Shown here: positions 25,801 to 34,600 of the stretch, one piece after another
Layout of the letters: each line of letters starts with the position of its first letter
How positions within the stretch are numbered: the first letter of the stretch is position 1
Source of the DNA: Corallococcus silvisoli
GTDB lineage: Bacteria; Myxococcota; Myxococcia; Myxococcales; Myxococcaceae
DNA length: 64,000 nt
Assembly: GCF_009909145.1 (NCBI RefSeq)
Contig: NZ_JAAAPJ010000011.1
Coordinates: forward strand, 282,281 to 346,280
Direction: 5' to 3'
The notes under the pieces: generated by a model
Seen by the model: only the letters and a program-made list of their open reading frames with translations
The model's database searches: none
Told to the model about the DNA's origin: nothing
Position numbers and translations under genes: made by a program

Positions 25801-27940
25801 CCCCGCGCTGCTGGTGCTGCTGCTCGCGGCCTCGTTCCGCTCACGTGCCCTGGCTCACGCGGGCCTCCTGCTGGGGCTTCCCGGTGCCGCGCTCTGGGCC
25901 GCGCAGCAGTCGCCCTTCGGCGCTTCGCTGGTGGCGCTGCTGCCGCCCGACGGACAATGGGCCCGCGCCACGGCGGTCCAGCTCCTGGGCCCTTCGCTGG
26001 AATGGCTCCATCCAGAGGCGTGGCTCCCACCGGGGAGCACGCGCTTCCTCGTGTGGCAGCGGGCCTTCGCGGGCATCGCCGCCGCAGGGCTCGTCTATGC
26101 CGCGAGCGCGGGCGCGGTGGCTCGCATGGGCTCGTGGCGGGCCTTCTTCCGCCGCATCCTCGGACTGGGCACCGACGACCTCCACGCCCCCTTCCTCCGA
26201 GCCCTGCACCGGGCGGCCCTCACGGCGGTGACGCTGGTGGTGGCCGCGGCGCTCTTGCAGCCTGGACTCCACGCCGCGGGGCTCGTCCTCGCCACGGGAG
26301 CGGCGCTGTTCCTCGGAGGCGCGCGCGGCCCGGGGCGCGGCGTCCTGGGCGTCGGACTGCTGCTGCTCGTCCATGCGCAGGCGCACCTGGTGCCGAGCCT
26401 CGCGGCGTGGCCGGGCCCCACACTCGCGCTGATGGGGCTCGCGGTGGTGAGCCTCGCGCCCTGGATCGCCCGGCGGCGAGGAGCCGACCCAGGCAGGACC
26501 CGGCTGCGCTCCCAGCTGGCCGCGCTGCCCTGCTTCCTGGCGGCGACCGTGTACACGCTGGCCGTGACCGGGGACACCTCCTCGACGATGGCGGTCCCCG
26601 TCCTCGTGTGGCGCATGGCGCAGGGCCTGGATGGGACGTGGATGGTGTCCTTCGCGTTCCCCATGACGCTCGCGCTCGTCGCCGCGACGCTCCTCGTCGC
26701 GGCGTTCCAGTGGAAGGGAGCGCTCTCCGGGTTCATCGCCGGAATCGCCACGATGGCGGCGGGAGGCGCGGTCGTCTCCGCGCGCATGGCGTCGCTCGTG
26801 ACCAGCCCGAGCCCCACGGCGTACCGGGACCTCTTCACCCTGTCCGGCGCCGCGCTGGCCCTGGTCGCGGCAGGGAGCGCGCTGGCCCTCCACATCGCCC
26901 GCCGTTCGACGTCGCGGCGACGGAGCGATGTCGCGGGCGGGATGGGCTGGGGGCGCGACGTGTGGCTGGTGGCGACCGGCGTGCTGCTCGCGGCTGTCGC
27001 CCTGGGAGGCCGCGCGACGGAGGAGGCGCTGCCCCTGGCACTCGCGGCCATCGGGCTCGCGGTCGGCGTGTCCCTGCACGCCGCGTGGCGCGAGCACACG
27101 GGACGACACGTGTACTTCGTGCAGGTCTCGGTGGTGGGCATCTACGCGCTGGTGCGCGGCCTGTACGCCCAGGGCCTGCGCCCCGAGCATGACGCGCTCT
27201 TCGCCCTGTCCCTGGGCTTCGCGCTGGTGGGCGTGACGGTGCTGGCGCGCAGGGCGGGCGTGCAGCCCGTGGAGCGCGCGACCCGGCGCTTCGCGGCGCT
27301 CCTGCCCATCGCGATGGCGTGGCTCCTCCCAGGCGACGCGACGGGCGAGGCCGCCCTGCTCGCGGGAGGCTCGGGCCTGTTGTACGCGGCGCTCGGCGCG
27401 GTGGAGCGCAGCCGGATGTTCGGCGCGTTCGCGGCGGCGGCCTGCAACCTGGCGCTGCTCATCGCCGCGCTCACCTTCGGCCTGGAGGGCCTGGAGGTGT
27501 ACCTGTCGCCGCTCGGCCTGCTGCTCCTGATGCTGGGACAGTTGTTCACGTCGAGCCTGCCGCACGCGGCCCGCAACACGGTGCGCATCCTCGGCGGCCT
27601 GCTGCTGTACGTCCCCGCGGCGGCGAAGCTGGCGACCCGGCTGGGCGCGTCAACGGATGGGACCTACGCGCTCGTCTTCGGCGCCGTGTGTCTGTTGGGG
27701 GTCGCGGTGGGAATGGCCCTGCGGATCCGCGCCTATCTGGCGCTGGGGACGCTCTTCCTCATCCTGGATGTCATCGCCAACCTGCTGGACGCAGGCTTGA
27801 GGGACCACCGCGTCGGCTTCCTGGTGATGACCCTCACCGGCCTCTCCATCGTGGGCGGCCGCGTGATGGCGACCCTCAAACGTCAGGAGTGGGAGCGCCT
27901 GCTGCGGCGGGTGCGCGTCCAACTCCGCGGCTGGGATTGA
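22826..27940 (+). CDS. Very large polytopic membrane protein with N-terminal zinc ribbon
   Basis: About 1,704 residues from the ATG at 22826 (MLCPACTEF); an ATG at 22814 is also in frame. Residues 3-25 form a CPAC...CPVC zinc ribbon. A charged helical region with Arg/Glu-rich stretch and an acidic patch (EDDEDSSSEED) follows to about 215. From about 230 to the end it is almost entirely hydrophobic, with dozens of predicted membrane helices joined by short loops, ending in a basic tail. The layout resembles DUF2339-type proteins but is larger. No transporter, enzyme or polymerase motif is recognisable. Followed by a 10-bp-stem hairpin. Confidence 0.75.
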   Translation: MLCPACTEFRAADPGPVCPVCGATLVPAAGQHLDDFVRALMLRQVERWHFDGLLDPATANRLEASLLDIPERAVAEPEPLAPPAVPAVEDSPVDPAARVEAWADGVATSLRRTGGWRLGWLGTLARSLDETARLEREQEARRRAAARKALDDRDASRADQEAQRTASRATSEDDEDSSSEEDLGSALGSGQAMFARGHLDSLGGSGLEAVIALDEGDSAPRVNEYIWWFLGAVLVLGGSLMGVREAWRALGGVPRQLIVSGALLGYHAAFIGLGTFLARRSLSAGRILASIGLALLPVVFVALSALVGLTPRVGVPVALGVAAVALLPLRAAGRLLHGTSAVSLAVALFPSLLAGLLLMRGDDAPWLRVLCAFAGVFALAATEWRARAVAPGMATLVNMGAALYGALWLAVFCVASGPSGFDALEPGSPLFAGLTLWAVALGAVVAGAASSSAVRAAFPRAGPVFETLAHAVVASGALAGALGALSGVPGDDRSVDVTSVCAPVMAALVFFILEPRRRALVHPGVLASLLSGALLARTLAPDEPAWACFGVAAVAAGLMLLARVTSASGPRMRLLAWGVVVSLAAMPAFTALDWRWGVGSPWPRALAGGLIAISAHLAGGWRWRGLHTLGGGALLFGALAAVAGTPSLASSAASLAVLALAAALYGLGGRMQSAWHGGTDSFQPLKDLSLVIAALGVVRALGVLPALPDMLLPFAGPHAAVLACAPTALITAVLLLRVRSDGSRLVSFLAASGLMVTVAQVTGTVSDFTSARAALVAAALGLAFAVLVMARGSPSEDAPKAQGRRLLGILPLPFGARGRPLFTDGFAGAALVQAVFATLVLFQWIPTPVAAERPAFLLAGGLLTAGALVAFVSRGFVAFRLRGSVGTLAVGGGFIALTAIINRAGRPLPPDVSAWRLPLIGVALWAVALATRRAGPWVGRLLENPRHGPLYHAVPHLGVAALAGVLLRSAIQVGLPDPSRALGVVPPLLALGPALLVLLLAASFRSRALAHAGLLLGLPGAALWAAQQSPFGASLVALLPPDGQWARATAVQLLGPSLEWLHPEAWLPPGSTRFLVWQRAFAGIAAAGLVYAASAGAVARMGSWRAFFRRILGLGTDDLHAPFLRALHRAALTAVTLVVAAALLQPGLHAAGLVLATGAALFLGGARGPGRGVLGVGLLLLVHAQAHLVPSLAAWPGPTLALMGLAVVSLAPWIARRRGADPGRTRLRSQLAALPCFLAATVYTLAVTGDTSSTMAVPVLVWRMAQGLDGTWMVSFAFPMTLALVAATLLVAAFQWKGALSGFIAGIATMAAGGAVVSARMASLVTSPSPTAYRDLFTLSGAALALVAAGSALALHIARRSTSRRRSDVAGGMGWGRDVWLVATGVLLAAVALGGRATEEALPLALAAIGLAVGVSLHAAWREHTGRHVYFVQVSVVGIYALVRGLYAQGLRPEHDALFALSLGFALVGVTVLARRAGVQPVERATRRFAALLPIAMAWLLPGDATGEAALLAGGSGLLYAALGAVERSRMFGAFAAAACNLALLIAALTFGLEGLEVYLSPLGLLLLMLGQLFTSSLPHAARNTVRILGGLLLYVPAAAKLATRLGASTDGTYALVFGAVCLLGVAVGMALRIRAYLALGTLFLILDVIANLLDAGLRDHRVGFLVMTLTGLSIVGGRVMATLKRQEWERLLRRVRVQLRGWD

Positions 27941-27997
27941 AAGACATCTGGCCTTGCACAGTATCAACGAGGCCTGACAGTCCGCCAAGGATGCGGC

Positions 27998-28025
27998 GGG
28001 TCGGCAGACCGGGCCCTGCCGACCC
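27998..28025 (+). terminator. Perfect 10-bp stem terminator-like hairpin
   Basis: GGGTCGGCAG (27998-28007) pairs perfectly with CTGCCGACCC (28016-28025) around an 8-base loop, 58 bases after the stop of the large membrane protein gene. Confidence 0.7.
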
Positions 28026-28145
28026 AAGACTCACATCCCGAGACTTTTCCATGGCAAACCGTCCCAGAAATGACACCCAATCCCATCCGCGACACAGCGT
28101 CGATTTGGATTGAGTTTCATGGAAACTTTCGCGTAATCAATGCCC

Positions 28146-28161
28146 ATCCGGAATTCCGGAT
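28146..28161. promoter_or_regulatory. Perfect 16-bp palindrome upstream of lipoprotein gene
   Basis: ATCCGGAATTCCGGAT is fully self-complementary and ends 45 bases before the ATG at 28207. Its size and place suit a dimeric regulator's operator, though no regulator is identified. Confidence 0.4.
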
Positions 28162-28162
28162 T

Positions 28163-28181
28163 GGCTGTTACCCAAACAGCC
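28163..28181 (+). other. Small hairpin in the 5' leader
   Basis: GGCTGTT (28163-28169) and AACAGCC (28175-28181) form a 7-bp stem with a 5-base loop directly after the palindrome and 25 bases before the start codon. It may be an attenuator-like or mRNA-stabilising element, or coincidence. Confidence 0.35.
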
Positions 28182-28206
28182 CTGTCCTACAACTTGAGAG
28201 GATGAC

Positions 28207-29373
28207 ATGTCGATCCATGCGTGGCGCTGGAGCGCCGTGGTGCTGATGGCGTTGACGGGCTGTGCCGTGGAGCCGCAAGAGGCGGCGCCCGGGCAGGAGG
28301 AGCTGCAGGTCCTGGAGCAGCAGACGCAGAAACTCTCCCCACCCACCGGGTGTACCGAGATCACGATGGGCGCCCTGTCCAATGGCATCCAGCTGACGCC
28401 CGTGATGTACGGGGCCCAGCCGACCTATCAGGGTGCCTTTGGCTCGTTCGGGGACCCGGCGGTGGTGGACACGGCGAACATCCGGCTGGACGTGAACACG
28501 GCGCCGGGCCTGCACAATCTGGCCACGGGCGGCGGCAACCTCTTCAACTGCGAGCAATGCGTCTTCGGCTATCAGGACGAGGGGGCCTCGAGCGAGAAGC
28601 TGTTCGTCGCGGACTCCGGCTCGCTGCTCCTGGCGCTCAAGGTGTCGCCGCAGGAGACGGTGGGCGCGATCTACAACGTGACGCTGCGCGAGGCCGCGTA
28701 CGCGCCGCCGTACTACGCGCCCTACTGGGGCAGCGCCGTGGTGCCCGGTGGGGAGTGCAAGTGGATCCGCTTCGCCACCTGGAACACGGTGCGGACGGAC
28801 GGCTGCGATCCCCGCCAGGGCTCGCTGACGGCGAACCTGCCGGGTCACACCTGCGTGGCCGCGAACTACCTGGCGGATGACGGCACGCTGGAGAAGTCGC
28901 AGGGCACCAAGGTCCAGGGCGCGGCGTGCACCTCCACGCCGCCGACGACGACCCCGGGGCTGGCGACGACGGACTGCGCGCAGGGCTACGCGTGCTCGGA
29001 CCTGTTCACGGACGACCGGCAGTGCCTGAAGACGTGCGACCCGATGGCGGCGGTCCCCGGCTGCCCCAGCGGCACCGTCTGCGGCGTCTACGGCCTGTGC
29101 ATCGAGCAGTCCGTGCTGGAGCCCATCGGCTTCGCCTTCGACCCCGCCCTCATCGGTGAGACGTGCACCCTGGGCTTCGCCGAGTTCTGCGGCGTCGAGG
29201 GCGCGCGTGGCGCCTGCGTCGACCTGGGCCGTACGGGCCACGGCACCTGCCTGCGCTATGCGCGCGCCCGCTCCGAGTGCGGCGCGGGCGAGGAGCTGGG
29301 CTACATCGGGTACCCGCTCTCCGGCGGCGGCTACGACCGCACCACCGGTTGGTGCTACCCCGACGGTTTGTGA
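28207..29373 (+). CDS. Cysteine-rich lipoprotein, unknown function
   Basis: 388 residues; lipobox ALTGCA after a short signal. Residues 45-225 form a putative beta-rich domain (LDVNTAPGLHNLATGGGNLF, ending TCVAAN). The C-terminal third has many cysteines spaced like EGF- or TNFR-type knots (DCAQGYACSDLF, CLKTC, GCPSGTVCGVYGLC, CGVEG, CYPDG). This architecture is common in myxobacterial surface lipoproteins. No enzymatic motif. The palindrome and hairpin upstream suggest regulated expression. Confidence 0.7.
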   Translation: MSIHAWRWSAVVLMALTGCAVEPQEAAPGQEELQVLEQQTQKLSPPTGCTEITMGALSNGIQLTPVMYGAQPTYQGAFGSFGDPAVVDTANIRLDVNTAPGLHNLATGGGNLFNCEQCVFGYQDEGASSEKLFVADSGSLLLALKVSPQETVGAIYNVTLREAAYAPPYYAPYWGSAVVPGGECKWIRFATWNTVRTDGCDPRQGSLTANLPGHTCVAANYLADDGTLEKSQGTKVQGAACTSTPPTTTPGLATTDCAQGYACSDLFTDDRQCLKTCDPMAAVPGCPSGTVCGVYGLCIEQSVLEPIGFAFDPALIGETCTLGFAEFCGVEGARGACVDLGRTGHGTCLRYARARSECGAGEELGYIGYPLSGGGYDRTTGWCYPDGL

Positions 29374-29380
29374 GCCGGGC

Positions 29381-29416
29381 GCGTACCCTGGGGGAGGTCC
29401 AGCCCCCAGGGCACGC
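29381..29416 (+). terminator. Terminator-like hairpin after the cysteine-rich lipoprotein
   Basis: CCCTGGGGG (29386-29394) pairs with CCCCCAGGG (29403-29411), extended by GCGT/ACGC beyond one mismatch. It starts seven bases after the stop codon. Confidence 0.7.
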
Positions 29417-29493
29417 GGCGTCGCTGTCCGTTGGGCGCGGGCTGGGATTTCATGCATCGTTTTCCGGCCCGTGGGCTCTCCGGAAGCGTGAAC

Positions 29494-30591
29494 ATGTCCC
29501 CCAGCGTCCTGCCTGTCTGGTTCCTGCTGCTGCTGCCCGCGACGGTGGGGGCCGCGCCGCCTGTTTCCTCGAAGCCCGCGCCCATCCGGGCCGCGAGCGT
29601 GGAGTCAGACGTGGAGCGCTACGCGCGGCGGTGCCAATCCCAGACAGCCCACCGCATCGCGAGGCCCCAGGGCACCATGCTGTGGGGCACCAAGCGCTCC
29701 TGGGACCCCGACAAGCCGACCGACGAGCGCACCAGCGTGCTCGTCTCCGTGGCGCTGGCGTCCCCACGACAGGCGGAGGCCGGAGTGAAGGCCCTGCGCT
29801 TCGATGGAGGGCGCCTGTGGGCGGTTCCTCCACCCGAGGCCGGGGCGACGGCGAGCGACGTCGTCGGCACCGTGCTCCAGGGCACCGCCAGCGACGGCAA
29901 GCCCGTGGAGGTGGCCATCTGCGGCGCCGAGCCCGCTCCCGAAGAGCCGGGGCGGGTCTTCTACCGCATCGAGGCGTGGAACGCGGTGGCGCGGGAGTGG
30001 GAGAACCCCTGCGTCGCGCTGGACCGGGTGCCCGCGCCCCGGGCCCTCGCGGTCGGCGGCGTCTGGGATTCCAGCGGCGCGCACGTCGACGCGGCGGACC
30101 AGATCACCTTCGCCTGTGAGAACGGCGCCATCACCAAGTGCATCGTCTGGGGTTACGCGCCCTGGGCCTCGCGCAACGGGCAGTCGCTGGCCGGGCTCCA
30201 CCAGGCGTGCACCCGGCTGGCGCGCGCGGACTATTGCGGCAACGGCCGCAGCCACACGCACCAGGACACCACCATCGACATCTATGACCGGCTCGGCGTG
30301 CTCGAGCAGGCGACGGAGGCGACCCGGGAATGGGACCCGTCGAAGGCCTCCTTCGAGGCGGCGTGGGCCCCGGACGGGGCGACCTGTCTGGCCCGCACGC
30401 GCGACGGCCGCGCTTTGGAGACGCTGCTCCAGGAGTGCCCCGACCGCTTCCGGGCCGACCCCGGCGACGCTCCGGAAGCGGTGGAGCGCTGCACCGTGCG
30501 CCGCGTGGGCGTGAAGTCCGGGGCCGAGCTGCTGCGCAACCTGTCCTACGGGCCGCCGAAGCCCGCCGCGCCGCCAGCCCGGGAGCCGTAG
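29494..30591 (+). CDS. ADYC-domain secreted protein
   Basis: 365 residues from the ATG at 29494, which gives a clean signal peptide (MSPSVLPVWFLLLLPATVGAA); upstream ATGs at 29431 and 29452 are less apt. The ADYC signature is ARADYCGNGRSHT near 247, within a core containing TKCIVWGYAPW and TTIDIYDRLG. The name domain occurs in many myxobacterial exported proteins of unknown function. Cysteines are conserved around the signature. No catalytic residues stand out beyond it. Converges with the sigma factor gene, three bases apart. Confidence 0.75.
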   Translation: MSPSVLPVWFLLLLPATVGAAPPVSSKPAPIRAASVESDVERYARRCQSQTAHRIARPQGTMLWGTKRSWDPDKPTDERTSVLVSVALASPRQAEAGVKALRFDGGRLWAVPPPEAGATASDVVGTVLQGTASDGKPVEVAICGAEPAPEEPGRVFYRIEAWNAVAREWENPCVALDRVPAPRALAVGGVWDSSGAHVDAADQITFACENGAITKCIVWGYAPWASRNGQSLAGLHQACTRLARADYCGNGRSHTHQDTTIDIYDRLGVLEQATEATREWDPSKASFEAAWAPDGATCLARTRDGRALETLLQECPDRFRADPGDAPEAVERCTVRRVGVKSGAELLRNLSYGPPKPAAPPAREP

Positions 30592-30593
30592 CG

Positions 30594-31544
30594 TCAGCCC
30601 TCCGGCGGAGGCGGCTCGCGCTTCTCCCCCAAGAGCTGGCTGAGGGTCAGGTCCAGCTGGCTGTCCACGAAGGCGAGGAAGCTCTGGAAGCCTTCGGTGG
30701 TGAGGCCCAGCTGCTCCTGCAGGCGCCGGCGCGTCTCGTCGTGGACCTGCTGCTGCGCCCGCTTCAACCAGCGGGAGATGGTGGACTGGTTGACGCGGAA
30801 GAGCGGGGCCATCTCATACGTCGAGAGCCTGTCCGCGAAGTGGAGGCGGAGCAGATGGCGGTCCTCGTCCGAGAGCGTGGCGGCGGCCTCGCGCACGGCC
30901 TGGAGGAAGGCCGCGTGGTGGCGGCGCTTCATCACGTCCAGCTCCGGGTCCAGGCCCTGCCCCGGCAAGACCTTGAAGAGCTCCTCCGCGTCGTCATCCG
31001 GCGCGGGCTTCTCCTGGGCGCGCAGCTTGTTCGCGATGCGCCCCGCGATGACGACCACCCAGCTCATCAGCCCGCCGCGCCCCGTGTAGTCGCCGATGCT
31101 GGGCGTGGTGCCCGCGGCGGCGACGAGGAGCTTCACGCGCACGCGCTGGCGGACCTCGTCAATCACCGCGTCGGATTGCTTGAGGCTGCGCAGCCGCTCC
31201 GGCAGCCGGGACAGGTAGTGCCGCTCGAACGCCTCGTGCGCGGAGGCAAGGCCCAGGAGGCACGCGCACGCCAGGTACAGCTCCTGGAGCGACAGGCCCT
31301 CGACGAGCGGCGCGACGGGGCTCGTGGGGCTCGCCGCGGGCAGGTGCTCGGCCAGGTGGCTCACGAATCGGGTGGCGGGGAGTTCGACGCCCGGCCAGCG
31401 CGCGCGCGCGTCCTCCCAGGCGCGCAGGAGCAGGGCATCGAGCGCCGCGAGGTCCTCCGGCGAGGGAGGCACGAAGCGCGTCTTCGTGTGCGCGAGGAGG
31501 TTCGCGGCCAGTCCGGCGGGCACCTGAGCCATGCGAAGGGCCAT
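30594..31544 (-). CDS. Sigma-70 family factor, Myxococcales-type
   Basis: 316 residues from the ATG at 31544; an ATG at 31532 is also possible. The N-terminal half is helical with Leu-rich blocks. The centre has a region-2-like stretch (LMSWVVVIAGRIANKLR near 165). The C-terminal part has a clear region 4 helix-turn-helix (HFADRLSTYEMAPLFRVNQSTISRWLKRA near 245-273). This layout matches the Myxococcales-specific sigma-70 group that is often paired with Ser/Thr kinases. It is divergent, 96 bases away, from such a kinase, which suggests that the kinase pathway controls it. Confidence 0.8.
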   Translation of the reverse strand: MALRMAQVPAGLAANLLAHTKTRFVPPSPEDLAALDALLLRAWEDARARWPGVELPATRFVSHLAEHLPAASPTSPVAPLVEGLSLQELYLACACLLGLASAHEAFERHYLSRLPERLRSLKQSDAVIDEVRQRVRVKLLVAAAGTTPSIGDYTGRGGLMSWVVVIAGRIANKLRAQEKPAPDDDAEELFKVLPGQGLDPELDVMKRRHHAAFLQAVREAAATLSDEDRHLLRLHFADRLSTYEMAPLFRVNQSTISRWLKRAQQQVHDETRRRLQEQLGLTTEGFQSFLAFVDSQLDLTLSQLLGEKREPPPPEG

Positions 31545-31640
31545 ACCACGCACCCGGGCTGGCCCCCAACGCGCGCCCGGCCCGTGGACCGTGCCATTGA
31601 AGCATGGCCGCCGCATGGCTAGCGTGAAGGCCCCGACTCC

Positions 31641-34600
31641 GTGAGCGCGCCCCCTTCCAGTTGCCTGACCGACGAGGTCCTGGTCGAGCTTCTTGAAAAC
31701 CTGCTGCCGGATGACGCGCTGGCGCGGGTGCACCGACATGCCGCCGGGTGCACCGCGTGCCGCACCCTCATCGCCACGCTGACGCCCGGCATCCAGCGCT
31801 CGGAGGTGGAGGACTCGGGGCCCGGGCCCGCTGACAGCGCCCCCGAGGCGGCGGGGAGCTGGACGCCGCCGGAGTCCTTCGACGCGTTCCGGCTCGAGCG
31901 GCTGATTGGCCGGGGCGGGATGGGCATCGTCTACCTCGCGCACGACACCTCGCTGGACCGGCGCGTGGCGGTGAAGTTCATGGCCCCGGGCCAGCCTGAT
32001 GCCCGGTTCCGCGAGCTCTTCACGACCGAGGCCCGGGCGCTCGCGCGGACGCAGCACGCCAACATCGTCAGCGTGTTCAGCGTCGGAGAGGTGGACGGCC
32101 ATCCGTACATCGTCTCCGAGTACGTCGTCGGGGAGACGCTCGCGGAGCTGCCGCTGCCCGTGCCCTGGCGCCGGGTCCTGTCGCTGGGCGTGGGACTGGC
32201 GCGGGGGCTCGCGGCGGCGCACCGCCAGGGCGTCCTCCACCGGGACCTCAAACCCTCCAACGCGCTCGTCACCCCCGAGGGGGAGGTGAAGCTGCTCGAC
32301 TTCGGTCTGGCCGAGCGCTTCGACGTGAGCGGGGAGCAGGCGTCGGGCTCACCGCAGCTCGTGGGCACCCTGCCCTATCTGGCGCCGGAGGTCCTGGCGG
32401 GAGGTCCAGCGACCGCGCGCAGCGACCTGTACGCCCTGGGCCTCGTCCTCCACGAGCTGTGCACGGGGCAGGTGCCGCTGCGCGCCTCTCGCCTTCCCGG
32501 GGAGACGCCGCCCCGCGCCGCGCCGGGCCCGGACGTGGATCCGGACTTCGCCGCGCTCATCCTGCGCTGCCTCGCGGTGGATCCGCTCGAGCGCTTCGGG
32601 TCGGTGGAGGCGCTGGGCGAGGCGCTGGAGCAGCTGGAGCGGGCCCTCGCGCCCGTGCCCATGGCGGCCGGCAATCCCTACCGGGGCCTCGCGCCCTTCG
32701 CGGCGGAGCACCGGGCGCTCTTCTTCGGACGCGAGGGCGACATCCGCGCCGTGCTGGAGCGCCTTCGCACGCGCACGCTCGTCCTCGTCGCCGGGGAGTC
32801 GGGGACGGGCAAGTCCTCGCTGTGCCGCGCGGGCGTGCTGCCCCGGGTGGCGGCGGGAGCGTTGGACGACGGACAGGGGTCGCGCATCGTCACGCTGTGG
32901 CCCGGACACCGTCCGCTCGAGGCGCTGGCCGCCGCGCTCGCGCCGGTGCTGGGCCGAGGGGAGGCCGAGGTCGCCACCGTCCTCACGCAGACTCCGGCCT
33001 CGCTCGGGCGCGCGCTGCGGGAGACGCATGCCCGGGGGCGGGGCCTGCTGCTCTTCGTGGATCAGCTCGAGGAGTTGCTGACGCTCTCCGACCCCGGACA
33101 GGCGGCGCACTTCGCGCGGCTGATGGCGGAGCTGGCGCTGCCGTCGGCCGGGGTGCACGTGCTGCTGGCGGTGCGGGGGGACTTCCTCACGCGCCTGTGC
33201 GCGCTTCCAGGCCTGGGCGACGAGGCCGAACGGGCGCTCTACGTGCTCAGGCCGCTGTCGTCCGAAGGGGTGCGCGAAGCCATCGTCGGGCCGGCCCGCG
33301 CCCGGGGCGTGGCCTTCGAGTCCCCGGAGCTGGTCCAGGCGCTCGTCGCGTCCACCGCGCAAGGCGTGGGCAGCCTCCCGCTGCTCCAGTTCGCGCTCGC
33401 CGAGCTGTGGGAGCGCAGGGACCCGGCCCGGGGCCGCATCACGCGCGCCGCGCTCGATGCCATGGGAGGGGTGGCGGGAGCGCTGTCCCGGCACGCCGAT
33501 GGGGTGCTCGCGCGCATGAGGCCCGCGGAGCACGCGGCGGCCCGGCGCTTGTTGCTCCAGCTGGTGACGGCGGAAGGCACGCGCATCGAGCGCGGAATCG
33601 AGGACCTGACCGACGCGGGTGACGAGTCCTCACGCGCGGCCCTGCGCATGCTTGTCGAGGGCCGGCTCTTGCACACGCGCACCGCGAACGGGCTGCCGCG
33701 GTGGGAGATCGCCCACGAGTCGCTGATCGAGAGCTGGGGCACGCTGCGCGACTGGCTGGATGACGACATCGGGCACCGCGTGCTGCGCAAGCGCGTGGAA
33801 GCGGCCAGCACCGAGTGGGAGCGCCTGCACCGCACCCACGAGGCCCTGTGGGGGCAGCGGCAGCTGGATGAGGTGCGGCTGCTCGACGCCTCCACGCTGG
33901 GGGGCCGGGACCAGGCGTTCCTGCGCGCGTCCCACCGCGCCGTGAGGAGAGCCCGCTGGCGGCGGGGCCTCACCGTGTTCTTCCTCGCGCTCGCCGTCCT
34001 CGCGACCCATGGGGGCCTCCGGCTCCAGGCGTACCTGGAGGACGCGGGCTTCATCGCCGCGGAGCTCGACACGGCGCGAGAGGCGCTTGCTTCGGGACGC
34101 GGCCTCGCGAGCCGGGCCCTCGCGAGCCGCGAGGAGTCCCTGGCGATGTTCGACGGCAAGGCGCCCTCCTCCCTGGGCCCCGAGACCGCCACGGGGCCCG
34201 CGGGCCTCAGAAGCGCCGCGGAGAAGCGCTGGACCGAGACGCTGGCCCTGAGGGATCAGGCGGAGGCGGCCCTCACGCGTGCCAGCCGGAGCCTGGAGCG
34301 GGGGCTCGATCGCGACCGCCACCACCTCGCCACGCGGCAGCTCATCGCGGAGGTCCTGGCCGAGCGGGTCCAGCTCGCGGAGGCCTTCCACCAGCGCCGC
34401 GAACGCGACGAGTGGTTGCGCCGGTTGGAGCAGGAGGTGGACGCCTCCAAGCAAGGCGGGGAGTTGCTGGAGCGGCTGCGGGCACCGGCGGAGGTGGAGT
34501 TCACGAGCACGCCTCCGGGCGCGCAGGTGGCCGTCGAGCGGTACATCCCAGGCGAAGGGCCGCTGCACCGCGAGCCCGTCACGGCGCGAGGCCCTCGGCT

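Noticed and set aside
22775..27565. Very long open frames on the reverse strand of the large membrane gene
   Set aside because: Reverse frames are rich in Arg, Gln, His and Gly with no domain pattern. They are a by-product of high GC and codon bias in the true gene.
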